In this document: piece after piece, positions 27,501 to 42,500 of the stretch | Position numbering within the stretch: position 1 is the first letter of the stretch | Layout of the letters: every line of letters starts with the position of its first letter | Source of the DNA: Macquaria australasica | Taxonomy: Eukaryota > Chordata > Actinopteri > Centrarchiformes > Percichthyidae | Reading direction: 5' to 3' | DNA: 64,000 nt | Assembly (NCBI GenBank): GCA_005408345.1 | Contig: SEMN01000201.1 | Coordinates: forward strand, 1 to 64,000 | The notes under the pieces: generated by a model | The model's input: the letters and a program-made list of their open reading frames with translations, nothing else | The model's database searches: none | Told to the model about the DNA's origin: nothing | Made by a program: the position numbers and the translations under genes

Positions 27501-30500
27501 AGATAAAGATCTGTAAATACAACCCAAGACCCTCCCCTTTTCTCTCCTGTCCACTCTTCTCTCAGGACTTGTCGTTTCCATCTTGTCTACCCTCTCTTAA
27601 ATCTCTAGCCTTTGGTCACTCTGCTCCCTTTAAGCCTCCAGGCAGACAAACTTTATCTTTCTCTCTCTTCGTCTTTTCTCTCTCTCTAATCTCATTTTCA
27701 TTGAGAAGATTATTTCTGCTAAATGTTTGAGGTGCCCAATGCTACTATAACTTGTGATCTATCTTTGCCAGCGTTAAACTGATTCCTTTCAACTTCAAAG
27801 TTAACTCTAAGTAGTTGAGAAATTGATTAAAAAACAGCTTCTGGTCAGTAGTTGTGATAAATTCATTACCGTCAGGCAGGCACATTTTCACAATAAACAA
27901 TGTACATCTACATACAGAATAAGTAGTTTGAAACTTTTAACTGCAGAAAGGTAACAACACACATTATTACATAAAGGTTTGTCTACAGGAACATTTCTGG
28001 AGCAGGTGAGGTGCATTTCACTGTGAGTGATCATTAAAGTGGGGAAGAGGAATCAGAGATGGCTAGATTAGATATGAGGGAAGCAACTCATAATTCAGAG
28101 GATGCACTACCTGTTTTCTCACGATGACAACGCGCTTTAGAAGTAGTGTGCCAACTAGTACAGGTGCACACCATAAAATTCAGCTCCAGGATATGACATT
28201 TCTTTTTGTTTTGTTTTGAGATTTAGATGGTAAAATGATAAGAATGAGCGATAAGCAATGTAGCAGTTCTATTTTCCTTCTTTTATGTTGCATTCTAAGG
28301 TCAATCTCTCATCGACGAACCCCGGTGTTGAGAAAGGATGCGTGTTTATTTCCGACACCTCTTCCAAAAACATCAGGTAGCATGGGAACATGTGACTTTG
28401 GTTCCAATGATTTAACTTTCGCCTTTTTCACTGATCTTGGTGCCTCAGCAAGACAGGAAATGCAACCGCAAACTGACACGCGTATGGATTTCGGTAAACA
28501 ACACAAGCAGTGGCATGTTAAGCGCTGCCATGTGTTTTACTTGGCAGAATGTTCAACTGGAGGAAAATAAGTGAACAGGGGATGAAAGGAAGTGAAATAT
28601 GGGTGAGTGATGAAGCGTTTTCTTGCAGTAACTAAAACTGACGCACATTAAACTAGAGAGCTTTAGCCATGGCACTGTTAGGCAGTCTGGCAGTGGAGTG
28701 AAGCACAAGCAAACCTTCAATTTAGAAAAGATTTAAAGGAAATTAAAGGCAAAACTCACTAAGAGGTCCTCCCGGACCTCCCAGGATGTGCTGCTGCTCG
28801 CAAGCAATCAGACCAACGTGGTGCGCAAAAGAGAAACTGGCAGACATTGCCAACCAGAGCTCTGTACTATCACATGAGTACCTGAGCACTGATGAGGAGA
28901 AACTGACACCTTACAAAACAGTGCGAAAACTTTGATGTGCAAAATATTATTGAAGAAGATACCAGTTCATCTAAATATTAATGCACTGAAAATAAATATT
29001 AATAGCTATAGGTACATTGCTTCTTGACCGCGTGTTTTGGCCACTGTTCAGGATCTACAGTGTATTTCTGTCACAGAGATTAACATTATACTGTATTATT
29101 AAATGATTGTCAATGGCGAATAAACATTTGGATTGAGTATTTGCATCCCAGAAAGTAAAGCAAAAATACAAAAAAAAATCTGTAATTATCTGTAGTGTTT
29201 GTGCTGCTGATGTTATTTTTATAATCCATTTTAGTTATATCCCGTCATTTGAATAAAAACAATTTAATTTTGCTTCCAAAGGCACCACACACAAACTGTG
29301 ACGTCTCTCTACAAGTTGTAACTCTAGATATTTAGCATGAACGTGTCGAGATGACATATGTTCTCCTTTGTCCTTTGTTTGTTCTGATCTGATATACTGT
29401 ATTGCCTACAATCAAAACATGTACCTCAGTTGCTGCTACTGCTAGATTCAAGATTATGTAAAGCTCCAAGATGCCTGAGCACAATTAAAATCATAAATCT
29501 ATCTCTGGCTCCTCAGCTGAAGGTGTCATTCATCCTCTCAGCCACACGGTGTCTCACCAGTATTACCAAACCATGTCCATTTGACATTACCATAATGTCT
29601 TCCCACATGAGATTCATGGAGCTCGTGAAACAGTTGTAAATGCACCTATAAAGAAGCTCGGGCCAAGTGGAAGGACAAACATGTGTCTTTTAATTGATTT
29701 AACCTCCAGTTCATAGGAATGGAGCTGTGATGCGAAACAGACGACTAAGGGTCTGATGAGGGAGGTTTTCATGGTCGCTATTGAGTTGAAGTAGGCTCAG
29801 ATACATAACATACAAGGGACAAGTACAACTAACACCCCCAAAGGTAAAGGCAGCTCTTACCCTCCTGCCCTTCGTTCCAGCGATGCCTGGACTACCCCTC
29901 TGCCCCTGTGGACCCTGTGAGGAAAAACAAGACGAACACAAGATGGAAGGCAGAGAGAGAGAGAGTAAAAAAAGGTGTAATTTAGAAGGTATGTCTTTGG
30001 TATGATGCAGTTAGATCACCTATAAAATAGAGTGAGAATCTTTACACAAGCTAAACTGGGCAAAACCCCTCTATGCGTCTTTTAACCCACATCAACACTA
30101 GTCATGCGAACCTAATGGATGTACTACAAAGACTTCAGAAAGAACTACTGGAGAATCAGACAGTTAAGACATACTGTTTACACAGGTCTAGACTAAATGG
30201 TGGGAAACAGGAAAATTGATACATCAAATCACCCCCTTAAATTTTATGTGTTTACAAAAACCAAGCGTACGCTGTTCCAACTCAGTTAATCTTGCAATTT
30301 AGGCGTTTATAATATCCAGCCAAGACACTGAGTAGATAAGATGGGAGTCAAGGCATCCAAGCTTCTCAGTCTATTAAGTACTAATGTGTGTGTGACTCAA
30401 TCCAAAATGCAGAGTGAGCTAACAGAAAGAAAACAAAAACCTCAGCAAAGGAAGTTAATGAAAAAACACTATGCATATAGGGGGGTGTGCATTGCAAGGA

Positions 30501-33500
30501 GTCAATACATACAGTAAATATTCCTTTACATGTAGACAGATGCACAGAATCACTATTTGGTATTGCATAGTGGTGACGAGGGTATGACACTTACGGGTGC
30601 ACCTTGCATGCCGATGTGTCCCGGACTTCCTGGCAACCCTGGATAGCCCTTACACCAAAACAGAAAACAACAAGCAGTATAGAAAAGTAGACAAGAAACC
30701 GTGTAACTGTTTAATGACATCTGCAACATGGGTAGAAAAATAATACAAATTATGCAAGTGATGCTGCATTAGTGCTTCAGGATATTAACAATGACTGGTG
30801 TGGAGCAACAGCATACAGTGAAAGACTGTGCAGTAAAAGGTGGTTACATCTGTGACTGGAAAGGATTAGGACTGTTCTGTAGAATTGTGTTTCATATTAA
30901 GTTGTCTTAGAATGTGCTACAGATCCTCTAGAAAAAAAAAATAGACAGCTGGGTGCTGTGGTTCTCATCACAGCACTATTCACCACCCAGCCTCACTCTT
31001 TCTGTAATCGTCTATTAAGGAATAATACCACAATAACAAAGAAAGTCAGTAAAGACAAAAGTGGCTGAGATTTGCCAGGAAACACTAATCCCTGCAAATC
31101 TTTTTTAAGCAGAAACAGAACGCCATGAGATGATGATTGTAATCTGTAGTGAAACAGCCCAAAGTCTTCACACTGAACTGCTGCTCCTCGCTAATGCAGC
31201 TACATTATAGCCCAAACTGGTTCACACAAATCACCATAACTCCTTACATAAGTCACAAAGCTCTCTCTCTCTCTCTCTCTCTCTGTCAAACATCCAAACA
31301 CTAGCAGTGATTCAATCATCTAACTATTCAGCCAGCCAGCCAGCCACCAAATTAGTCATCCTCTCTTCCTGCCAGCCAGCCAATCAGTCAGCCTACTAGC
31401 CAGTCTGCCAGCCAGCTAGGTCAGGACTGGGGCCCAAAGCCACAGACATGGAGTCAATCCAAGGCCCAGGACAGTGAGGGATGGAGGCCAACGCTTTCTC
31501 TACGGACTCTATGCCGCAATACAGTGGAAGACAGTGGAAACACTGCTGCACTGGACAGCAGCGTGTTTTTCGCTCTGGGGAAACAACCCTGTCAAAATAA
31601 TTTTCATGCAAACACATTTTCCACATTTTCCAGTAGGGAGTGGGCTAATGTTGTAACATTAACCTGCAAATATACAAACATTTACCAAACCCAATTTCCA
31701 GCAATATCTTTACTGGGCTTGACATAGGTGTATGTGCAGGGAACGAGTCCTTTTCACTGGTGGAGAGTGGGTCAGGTCCCTAAAATGTTTATACTTTCAA
31801 TGAGACACAATCTTACTCCTCCTGGCATTTGAAACAGCTTTAATACTGGATAAATGTGCTTTTCCTGTTCCACTTTGCGTTAAAATACAATGAGGTACAA
31901 AATGGATGAGTGACAAACTGATACAGGAGCAGGACACCACACACCATTGTTTCAGGTAGTTAGATCTATCACAGACACTATTTTTAACTACTAACTAACT
32001 ACTTTTAGGACCACACAGAGACGTAAAATGTCTTTCAACAGATCCAAATCCAGTGTCAAGTCTAGTCACTGGACCAGACCAGACTATGATCTAAAAGAGT
32101 CACCGGAGAGAAAAAAAAAGGTTTTTCTTTCATCCCCATCCTCAGCATTACTGTGAGAAAACCAATTTGATATGGCTGAATTTTGCAAAGATCTACAAAC
32201 ACTGAAGAGTCTGGAACCTTTTAGACTTTGTGAGTCTGCTTCCACTTTCATAAACTAAACCTTGTAGCTGACTAACGTCTGCCAAAACTTACAGCCAAAG
32301 TTGCTTAGTGGTTCAGTTTTATATTCATCATCCTTAGACATTAGTTCACTGAACAAAGTATTCAGGCTCTGGTAGGCTGTTGTAGCTTTGCTGATTTCTT
32401 GGAAAACCTTTTTCAATATATACACTATGGCTTTGGGGTTTCCCAGCTCTCAGACAACAAGCAGAGCTCTGCAGTATATCCTGAGTGACTGTACTTACCC
32501 TTGGCCCCTTCTCCCCGACTGGACCTGTTGGACCCGCTGGTCCTCGGTCGCCCTGGGGAAAAAAACATTAACACAGAAAGAGAGAGAGCGGATCATTAAA
32601 CTATGACCTGAAACCTCAACACAGAAAACCCCAACACAGCTTCACATACACTTTTCCTAATAAAGAGTCATGAAACTGGAGAGCAGCTTCTTAAATGCAG
32701 AGACAGCTGGTGAGAGAAGTTTAAAGTGAGCAGGTACTTTGAAACCCAGTTGGTGGCACTCTGCACAGCGTGTTACAAGCCAAGGCAACCCAGGGTTAGC
32801 TGTAAAGCTTACTAGGTCTTCACGCTAACCCCTCTAACACTTGTGTCAGTGACGCTTTAATCCTCCTTGAACTGCGTAACATTCATGACTGTACAAGTAC
32901 CCTTCAAGTTCTTTTTGCACTTCTATCAAATGGTGAGAAGAATAGTTTTAAGACTCTGTATTGGAAACACAAGTCTAAATCAGAGGGTGCTATTGTATTG
33001 AATTAAATATTTTGTATAAATATATAATGTGAAAGGAATTTGTGGGCTGTCAGGGTATGGCTGGTGCTGACAGATTGAACCAGGAGGTTTTTGCGTAAGA
33101 GGAGGCGAAGGACAAGCAAGAGTCTGACAAGCAGACGGCTTCCCATCACAGGAACATGTTCTGACACACAGGGGGCTTCTGGATAGGAAGGAAAGGGGAA
33201 CACGTTGAGATAGAGGGAGGGAACAATGGACATAGGTGGCAAAACAGGGGTGTTTTTTTGGAGGAGTCAATAATCAACACCCAGACTACTGTTAAAATCA
33301 TTTCACTTGAGCAGGAAGGCTGCAGAGCCGCTTGTAACATTTTATTTTAAGCTGAGAGGCAATGGGAGCCGAACATAGGGAAAGCCTCAGGGCCTCTCCA
33401 GATTGCATCATGAGTTTTTTTTTTTTACATGACTTACACCTTAGTGGTACAACCAACCTTTCATATGTTTTATGAGTGCATATGCATTTAAATAAGCAAC

Positions 33501-36500
33501 AGTATAATATATATGTCAGCACAGCACATGTCTAATGACACCAATCAGGAACAATTTTACTTTGAGGTTTCTGACAAACAGTAGCTGTGTTTCCATAAAA
33601 TTGTCAAGCGAATTTTAAACAAACTTTTGAAATGTTGCAAAAAAGAAATGCGAATTAGGTGCGTTTCCATCAACTGGTTTGTAGCGAATAAACTGGGCTC
33701 ATTGCAAAGTGTAGTGTCGTCAGAAGTTGGCTGTAATCCGCCAAAAGTAGAGGTTGCGAACCGGAAACAAAACAAGTACCAAATGAAGAGAGGCCCTCAG
33801 GAATTTGTTTCTATTGGGCAAGTTTTAATTGTTCTTTCATGTCAGCTAGTATTGGCCATGTTTCATGCTGTCTGGAGATGAAGACAAATTAATGCGGAGC
33901 GGTTCAGCAGAAACAGCTGATCATCAGTCATTTGAGTTAAATGTTCGCTAAGTCAGAACTTATTTGGCAAATGTGTTTCCATATCCCATTTAGTGCATCA
34001 ACTCAAGGAAGTTTTATTGAATTTTTCTGTTTCCATACAGATTTTCTAACGCGATACTTCAAAATGTGCGTAAAAATAAGTTTATGGAAACATGGCTATT
34101 GATAGGCCAATTTGTCTAAAGAGGTTTGTCACCGGCTGAATAGAAATTTTCTCCTGAATTTACCTTGAAATTGCTTTTACTTCAGCAGAAGGGCGGAGGG
34201 GTTAAAGGCAGTAATGGTGACATGGTTTTGACAATATTGTTATTCGTGTGGATGTGAGAGTGTTGAGTGTTTGTCTAAGCATGTGTTCTGGGCGATGTGG
34301 GGCCTCAAGCCATGGCCAGCCCTAATTACAGGGGTCTGCCAGTGATAAGCAGCCAGCTGATGCTGACTGACAGCCTAATGACAGAGAAACACGTTCCTTA
34401 CCTTTTCACCGGGAACTCCCATCACCCCAGCTATCCCGATCAGGCCTAGTGGACCCTGGAGAGGAGAGGAGAGGAGAGGAGGAAATAGTGTTCAACACAA
34501 ACACATCAGGAGAAAGTATGTCAGTGTGAGGACCTGATCTTCATTCATCTAAGGGTTATTTTCAAACCCGTTATGACACCTTGAATGCAAGAGGTTATAG
34601 ATCACAATGTAATGCTAACGTGGGCAAAAAGGAGGGGCTGCTGACTTGAGGAGCAACCTGTAGGTTGACCTCTGAAGATTTATTCACAATATAATACTAC
34701 TAGTGCTACTTAAAAAAACATCTTGATTTTCTATTACTACAGCTACATGTCTTTTGTTTCAAAGGAGTTTTTCTATATTTGGGGGGGTCTTACAAGGTGG
34801 TAAATCAATTCATGCTTATGTAAACAGTGAGCAAAAGCAGATGACACAGATACCAGTAACCATGGCACACTAGTATTGATTCAAAATCTGTTTTTACAAT
34901 CCATATGGAATTGATAATAATAGGATAAAAGATTTTTCAACAAAGAGCTACCAATGTTAGAAAAATGTTCTTGCAGCCTTGAAAATGTTCTAAAGCTTTT
35001 GGGAGCGGTGGAACTAAACTATGCTGTCTGGCAAGACGTAAGAATAACATATTTCTTGGGCACAATAACAATGATTGGGAATTATTAGGGGCATGGTAAT
35101 TTCACAGCGTACAGTAACTCAATGCAGATGGCCCCAAAAAGACACTACTTAGTAAAGGAGTTCGCATGGAGAAAACACTAGCTAATGTAAATATGAGAGT
35201 TATCGGAGGAGCTTCCAGATCAGTCGTCTGAGACAGGGACTGTGGTTTGGACCAGAGCCTGGAGCTCCAGAACAACAGTAAGACTCATGGGTGGCTGGGT
35301 AGACATTCAACCAGACCAGACCAGCTGTACTCTTTGAACCCCTTTCATTGTGTTTATTTTTTATTTAAAAAAAAAAAGATAAAGTAAAACAAAACTTAGT
35401 GTGAAAATAGTAGAGTGAAGTGACAGAAGCGATACAGTAACATGCACTTATCACACGCCAGACCAAAGCCACAGTACTGCAAGTACGCAGCACCACACAG
35501 CACGTGCACTAAGCCACTGGGACGCTGTAAGCTACCAGAACTACTGAACCTAATCTAACATAATTCATGTGACTGCCCAGTTGCAGTCCATGGTCTCACT
35601 TCTGGCCAACCACAAAAGCCAGCGTGGTCAGACTGCGGCTGACTCTGGTTGTGAGGGCCAATTTTAAACGCTGCGTTTCCTCCTTGCAGAATAATATGTA
35701 TACACATAGTTAACAGGTCACGAGATTCTACATGGCTGCTAGTCTTACTTCTGTCACATAATCATATAGCATGTGGCAGTTTTTATGTTTTTTTGTTTCC
35801 CTCTATGTGTCTAGAGAATGAGAGAGAAAGAGTCAGACAGTTAGGGACAGACAAAAAGAAACTGACTGACACAGTGAGTGAGACAAAGTAAAAGACAAGA
35901 AACACACCACTAAGATAAACACAATGAGATTTTGTTCCATTTGCTATTCCCTTACTCAGCTAAAAAAGGCTGACAGCCTCAAAGTGTTACCTATGTATCA
36001 TCACCTAAAGAGTATTATCCTGTTGGATGCAAGTAAAGCAGTTGAGCGACAGATTAGTAGCAGAGTGTCTGTGAGGGGATGCAGCCTGCAGGCATGGGAA
36101 CGGGAGCTCTAAATTGACCTCAAATCCCTTAATTGGGACACAAAGTGGGACAATGTGGTACCCTGTATCATTTAACAGAAGGAAATGGTTTTAAAGTGGT
36201 TTCCATGTGACAGGGCCTTGACACGGGAGCTTATACAGTGCTGTCTTGAATGTGATCTGGTTTCTCAGACACAGCCTGGGTTACAAAAGCACCGGTATAA
36301 CCATTAGCCTTAAGTCAGGGAAGAAATACAGCCCAAGTCACATATTGTTAAGAGTATTAAGGTTCTCCCTCACACGTACACACTGAGTCACTGACATGAC
36401 AATCAAAGCCCAGAGTTTGACATGTGAACTGCATTTCAAAGCACACCTGTGGTTGCCTTTGGTAATTGAGGACTGATACATGTTTTATTAGCTGTGGACT

Positions 36501-39500
36501 GGAGGGTGACTTAAAAATGGATCACTCAGCAGCCTAAATCGAAATTGGCAAAAATACACTACACTGTAAAAACCTCTGGTAAAATTTCACTTGAAACAGT
36601 TTATGGGAGGCCTCATGGTGATACAGGGGCACTCAGTGAAGACAGGCGACCTAAGGCCTCCTTGCATCGACCCTGGGTTAACCTGCACTAGCCAACAACA
36701 GTGTCTCAGTTTCTTACACATCTAATTTATTTGGAAAGTGATGTAATGGCATTCATTAGAGCCACCACATGTTTAAGAGTCTTTTTTTCTCTGCATAGCC
36801 CCATGGTTCCTCTGTGGCTTCAAAGGCTCCCTCTACTCAGTAAGTGCTTAATCCCTCTCATATGTGCACTGCAGCAACACAGTCCAACACGGCCCGCTCG
36901 GTTGCCTCCACTATGCACATAATGCAAATATTAACATTAAGGGGCCTCCGGGAAGGACGGACATACTTTGGATGTGCAGAGCAGTTGTGTGCATGGGGAT
37001 TTTATAAAGGGCAAACATGTCCCAACATTTCTCTAGAGTATTTGCATGAGGAAGGAGCATTAACTGAAGCATGAAACAAAAAGACAGACATATGAAACTG
37101 TGATTTTGCAGTTAATTGGTTCATTTAGAAACAATCCTTCCACAGATGTTTTGGGACACTTGAAAAGCCACTTGATGGACAAAGACCAACATTTTTATGG
37201 ATCAACATTTTCTACTTAAGTTATGATACTTTGACAACATGCACCATAAGTATGATTCTACAGAGGATCTCTGATTGATGTTTCTTCTGTTCTCCTGTGG
37301 TGTTTGCCAATTTCATGACTATTTGGTGGTGGGAGAGGATCCAAAGTTCTCTTAACATCGAAAGTGGTTCAGGAAATGCTCCTGTAACTTCCTCCACAGT
37401 AGTCACACTGGAGCATTTCATTCACTTAACTGTGGAAGCTTTGCATCATTATCTTTACATAATGTGTAACCTTTAAGAAATGTTGTAATTGTTTGCTTAA
37501 AGATTGACACATGACATTAAATGTTTTAAGGACAGGACAGCACACAGCACAGCCTCCACATTGGCACTTTTAATGAGAGATTTAATGAAAAGCTACTAAT
37601 CCACAGCAGGGTGGCTGTTAATTAATGGTGGCCCTGTGCATTACAAGTGTGAAAGCAACTTACTTGTGGTCCGATTTTTCCAATGTTTCCCATGTCCCCT
37701 TTCTCTCCCTGCAAGCAGAAAACATCAAGCTGGTTAGCTTCCTGTAATTAAGGAGATCTCCGTCACCATCCTGCCCTGCCACTGGCACAGGACTCACAGG
37801 ATATTACAAGTGTAAAAAGGAACACACACACACACACAGACTGCATGGGACTGTGAATCATTTTGTGTTGCTTCTCACTGCGGTTTGCCAATATGTATGA
37901 TGACAGCCCTGGAAGAAATACTTTTCTCTCCTAATTAAGAGCACGTTTACAACACGGTAAGTCTAGGCTTACAATAAGTGGGTCACACATACATCCACAA
38001 CATGGAGACACTGGCACTCAGAGGTAAGCTCAAGCCCATAATTTAGAATAATAAAAACACATGAAACACATGATACCATGATCACAGCACTTCATTTATG
38101 GTGGCTACAAAAGCCAATTATTGAGGGTGAGGAACAGGTCTGGAATGCTGTGGTGTGCTGAAGTGAAAAACCGAGAACAAACTGATGGTTAAATGATCTA
38201 CACTGAGAGTACAAGCCATGAGACCCTTCCTGTCAGTGTCCTAAAGACGGAGGTATTCAGTCTGAGCAAAGTAGATATAGCAGAAAATTCTCAATTGTTT
38301 GGGATCTTCAACGTGAATGGCAGGAAGCTAACCAGAAGAAAAAATAGTCCCAACAGAATGTTTAACAACAAATACACCAGCATTCTTTTAATTTTTCTTA
38401 ATTTCTCAACTGCTAATAATTTATCATGCCACTTGATAAAGACAAAAAATTGATAGATACAACAATGTTTGTCTAAATAGAAAACCTATATACTTCCTTT
38501 CAGACACACATTTTAAATTGGACATTAAACACTGAATTATCTTTTTTCCTCTTAGGTCATGGACATGTTTTTATAGGAATATTAGCAATTATTAAATAAA
38601 GTATGTTCAAGTATGAAATTAAATTGCATGTATAATATTTAACCAAAAGCAGTGTGCACTCATGTCAAATTAAACAATGCATATTTAACATATTCTAGTA
38701 TTCCACAATTTGTGGAATATATTGTGACATGATATATTGTTACAGAACTACTTGTGAGGCATTCACAAATCAAAAATTGTTACATTGTCATGTATGCATC
38801 TATGAATATAGTGATAATACAGTTACAGTACAGATGTGACAGTACAGTTACTACATTATGAAGGTAGACTCACCTCTAAACCCTCGGGGCCAGATTCACC
38901 TATGTAGCCTTTCCTTCCCGGTCTCCCCTACAAAAACAGGCAGAGAGGCAGATACACACACACACACAAGTGATGATCAAAAGATACCAAAGCTCATAAT
39001 GTGTTTATCACATCTCATCCCAGCTGCTTTCTGATAGAACATCTAAGCGAATTGTTTCATTCAAACCAACCGGCAAAAGACTCGGTTTGTGTGCATGTGT
39101 GTGTGTGTGTTTGTGTATATACTGTTTGTGAATCTGGGAGTTCTTACAGTAGGGCCAGCGCTGCCAGGTGGGCCGGGTGGTCCTTCATCACCCTGCAGAG
39201 ACACAGTACAGTTTATCATACACAAATATTAGCAAGCATACACACACACAAACACACACTCTCACATAGACACAGTCCAACAGACAAGTAAATACAGCTG
39301 GGACACCAAACAACATGAACAAATGCGCACTAACTGTCATCATTAAAGGGCCCAACTGTAAATCTGCCTGCTACTTCATCACTCTCCGATAGAAATTCCA
39401 TTAAGCAGATTATAACTCATTTTGGAGAGCCAGATAGGGAGAGTGTTTTATCGTCGCATTCACACTTATGATTACACAACAACAGGGATGGAAAGTATAC

Positions 39501-42500
39501 TACTTGACTTAGAAGTAAGAAGACTTGCTGTGCTGTGCTGTACTGATGTAAAAGTACTGAGGCAGATGTTTTGCATGCTACTTTCATTGACAGTTGCATA
39601 TGTGAAAGGGTCAAAATGGCATACTGACTGTAGCTTAGTTACATATGGGGAAGAATCTTGATTTTAACCGTTTCAATATAAACATACAACATCCAGCCGA
39701 TTCTTCTCTAGTTCAGTGATGCTCTCAAAATCAAAAGTGGCAACCATGTTTTCTTCATAAGAAAGCTACTTCAGAAATTACCGCATAAGGGAATATAGGT
39801 TGGAGTGGGATGCTTGCAATGCTTGCAATGCTTCAGACTCAATTTTATAAAGGCAGTGTACAACAGACGTAGCATGAATGCATTCATTTTGTGTGTTGGG
39901 AGTACATTTGGTGACAAAAATTACAATTGACGAAAAAAAGTAGTCATTCTTTACTTAAAGTACCAATACCACTAATGGTAAAGTACTGTTCTTCGTTTAA
40001 AGTAAAAAATGTAATCCACTTTAAATATATGCCTTCTTCTGCAGTCTTACAGAGTCTCGCAAATTGGAAATAATGAATTTAAAAATGGTACTCAATGCAG
40101 AGTAAATGTACTTTTCACCTCTATGCTTTAACGTATCAAACTTTTAACAGCTTTGCCTCTGTACTCTACCTGACTGAGGTGCTTTGACTCCATACCAGGA
40201 AAGTGTATGCGAGAGGAGAGCACATAGCCAACTGAGTGGTTGCCAGATCAATGCTGTAACATTCAGCACAATAGAAAAGTGTATGTGCGTGTGTTGGACA
40301 CCTTCCAAAGGCTTCTGTTCCCTTTTTTTTTTCCAGGGCTGGAAAACTTTCAGCCTTGTTTTTATAAGCACCCAATGGTGAATCATGACTTCACCCAGTG
40401 GAACATGCCCCGAGAGATATCGCAGAGAAAAAAACTCCCACTAGGATCTAAGCTGCAACTGTTTGAGATATGACTAGATGCTAAATGAGAAGCACTGTGA
40501 TACTTAATCTTGCCTCAGACTAATGATCCAATGGAAAGCCCTTGATGAGCCATATTTTCCACTTTTCTGTATCAGTGAGCCAAGAACCTAGCAGGCGTGA
40601 AGAATTAAGTTGGGTGTTGAATCGTCTCACCTGTGTTCCTTGTGGCCCTGGTGGGCCTTGGGGCCCTCTGGCACCCTGCAAACCCTGAAACAGAGACGAA
40701 TACATGAATTCAATTGGATGAATTTAATGGATAGATGTATGGAGAGAGAGAGGGAGAGAGAGAGAGATATGCTGCTGTACCTTTGGTCCAGGTGGACCGT
40801 TGGGCCCTGGTACTCCAATGTCCCCAGGAAACCCCTGCAAAAACAGGAGAAGAGAGACATTATTATTATATGTTATTATTGTTTCAGCTTGAAAACAATG
40901 AGAAGAACTCCCGCACGCTGTCTCACTTAATGCTGAAATATTTATTTGATTACAACATTTCGGTCTGTCCAACTTTCATCAGGTATTAAAGGTATTATTA
41001 TTTCACCTGTCATGAGTCACATGACTAATTGGTTGAGTTTGATCCCACACATTAAATCAACTCATTACATCTCTGTGCACATTGGCTTATACCGCATTTA
41101 AAATGGCAGGTATAAAAAACGTCTATGTGTTGATGTACTACAGCAGATCCTCACTGCAAATCACTGAAGGCATCCTGCATAAATCTGTATCAGACAGACA
41201 TAGGGGTGGGGCCTTTCTTGGCTTATAGGAAACTGATGTAAAGATAGTGATGGATTGCTACTGAGCTGATAGAAGCTGAATACCTTCAGGCACGCCTGCC
41301 ATGACACAATCACTCATTTCAGAAAAATATGCCCACTAGCTGTGACCTATGTGACCTATGGTCATGTTGCACTCCTGAGTCTTTGACATTTTCCATGCTG
41401 CATACTTTGCAGCATCAACAATGACCTCTTTGACAAAAGGTGAGGTATTCTACGTCCAAAGTAAGCAGATATGCTGGAGGGAGATGCCAGAACAGGGGAA
41501 GCAAGGGAGTAAAGATGAATGTTGTTATGACGCCATACATAGACGTTATAAAGTGCTGGCACTCTTGATTGGTGTCTCCGATGCTCCATTGCTTCAATTC
41601 TGTCAGTATAAGTGAAGTATGAATAATTTAACTATATGCCAGTGTGTCCAATTATTGCTTTCCTTTCTTAAATTTCTTCCTATTATAAAACACTAGAATA
41701 CTGTCAAATTCGACCATCAATATTTCAACAGAACTAAAAGTCTAAAGCCCATCTATCAGCCCCCATAGGCCTCAATCTTCATTACACCACACAATGCGAT
41801 GTTGGATCGAATGGATACTGACTGACGTACTGCACATACGTACTGCACTGATTTTACTATTCTCAGAGCCATCTCCTTACTGCTAAAAGATGAAACTTCA
41901 GAATCAAACCTCAGGCCATGTAAAGTAAAGGGTTATATTCAGCAGATGCCATGGCAATGAACTGGTAGTGCAACTGGCCTGTTAGATTATCACGTATTTA
42001 ATATCTGAGTGGAATTTTTGATGTAAGGGTGGCAAGTGAAGGAAAGGCCATAAGATCATCAAAAGGTCATCTAATAATCAAAGTGAAAAGACACTGTCCA
42101 GGAAGACATCATCTGTTCAGTAAATGTCAAATGTTCAAGAGGAAATTTTGACCTAGAGCTGGCAAAAGAAGAAAGGTCAGGACATCACAACAATCAGTAT
42201 CCTCTGATGTCCACGAATAGCCACAGCAAATACAGTATAAGCAAAACCAATTATTTAATATCTTGTGTATAAAGATGTCACAATTTGACCAGGTGGTAGT
42301 GCTGAAGGAAAGCTTGGGGAGTGCCAAAAGTCTGAAAAGTTCATCATCTGGGAAGCACAAATGCACTCTGCAAGATTTTCTTCTGAATAAGAAGAATTAA
42401 TTCTCTGTGGATCATACATATCTACACTAAATTCCATGGTAATCCCTTCATTAGTTTTCAACATATGTCATGGATCAAAGTGACGATCCAGCAGGAATAG

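Noticed and set aside
28235..28570. 111-codon open frame on the plus strand
   Set aside because: No recognisable domain, antisense to the host gene and without regulatory context; probably chance in a slightly CpG-richer patch.
28760..28800. Possible extra collagen exon: minus strand GGPGGPL followed by a perfect gtgagt donor
   Set aside because: Only two Gly-X-Y triplets, no upstream in-frame Gly repeats, the phase at the donor is wrong, and exons 23 and 24 are already adjacent in the human order. Part of the signal comes from a small GGTCC/GGACC inverted repeat.
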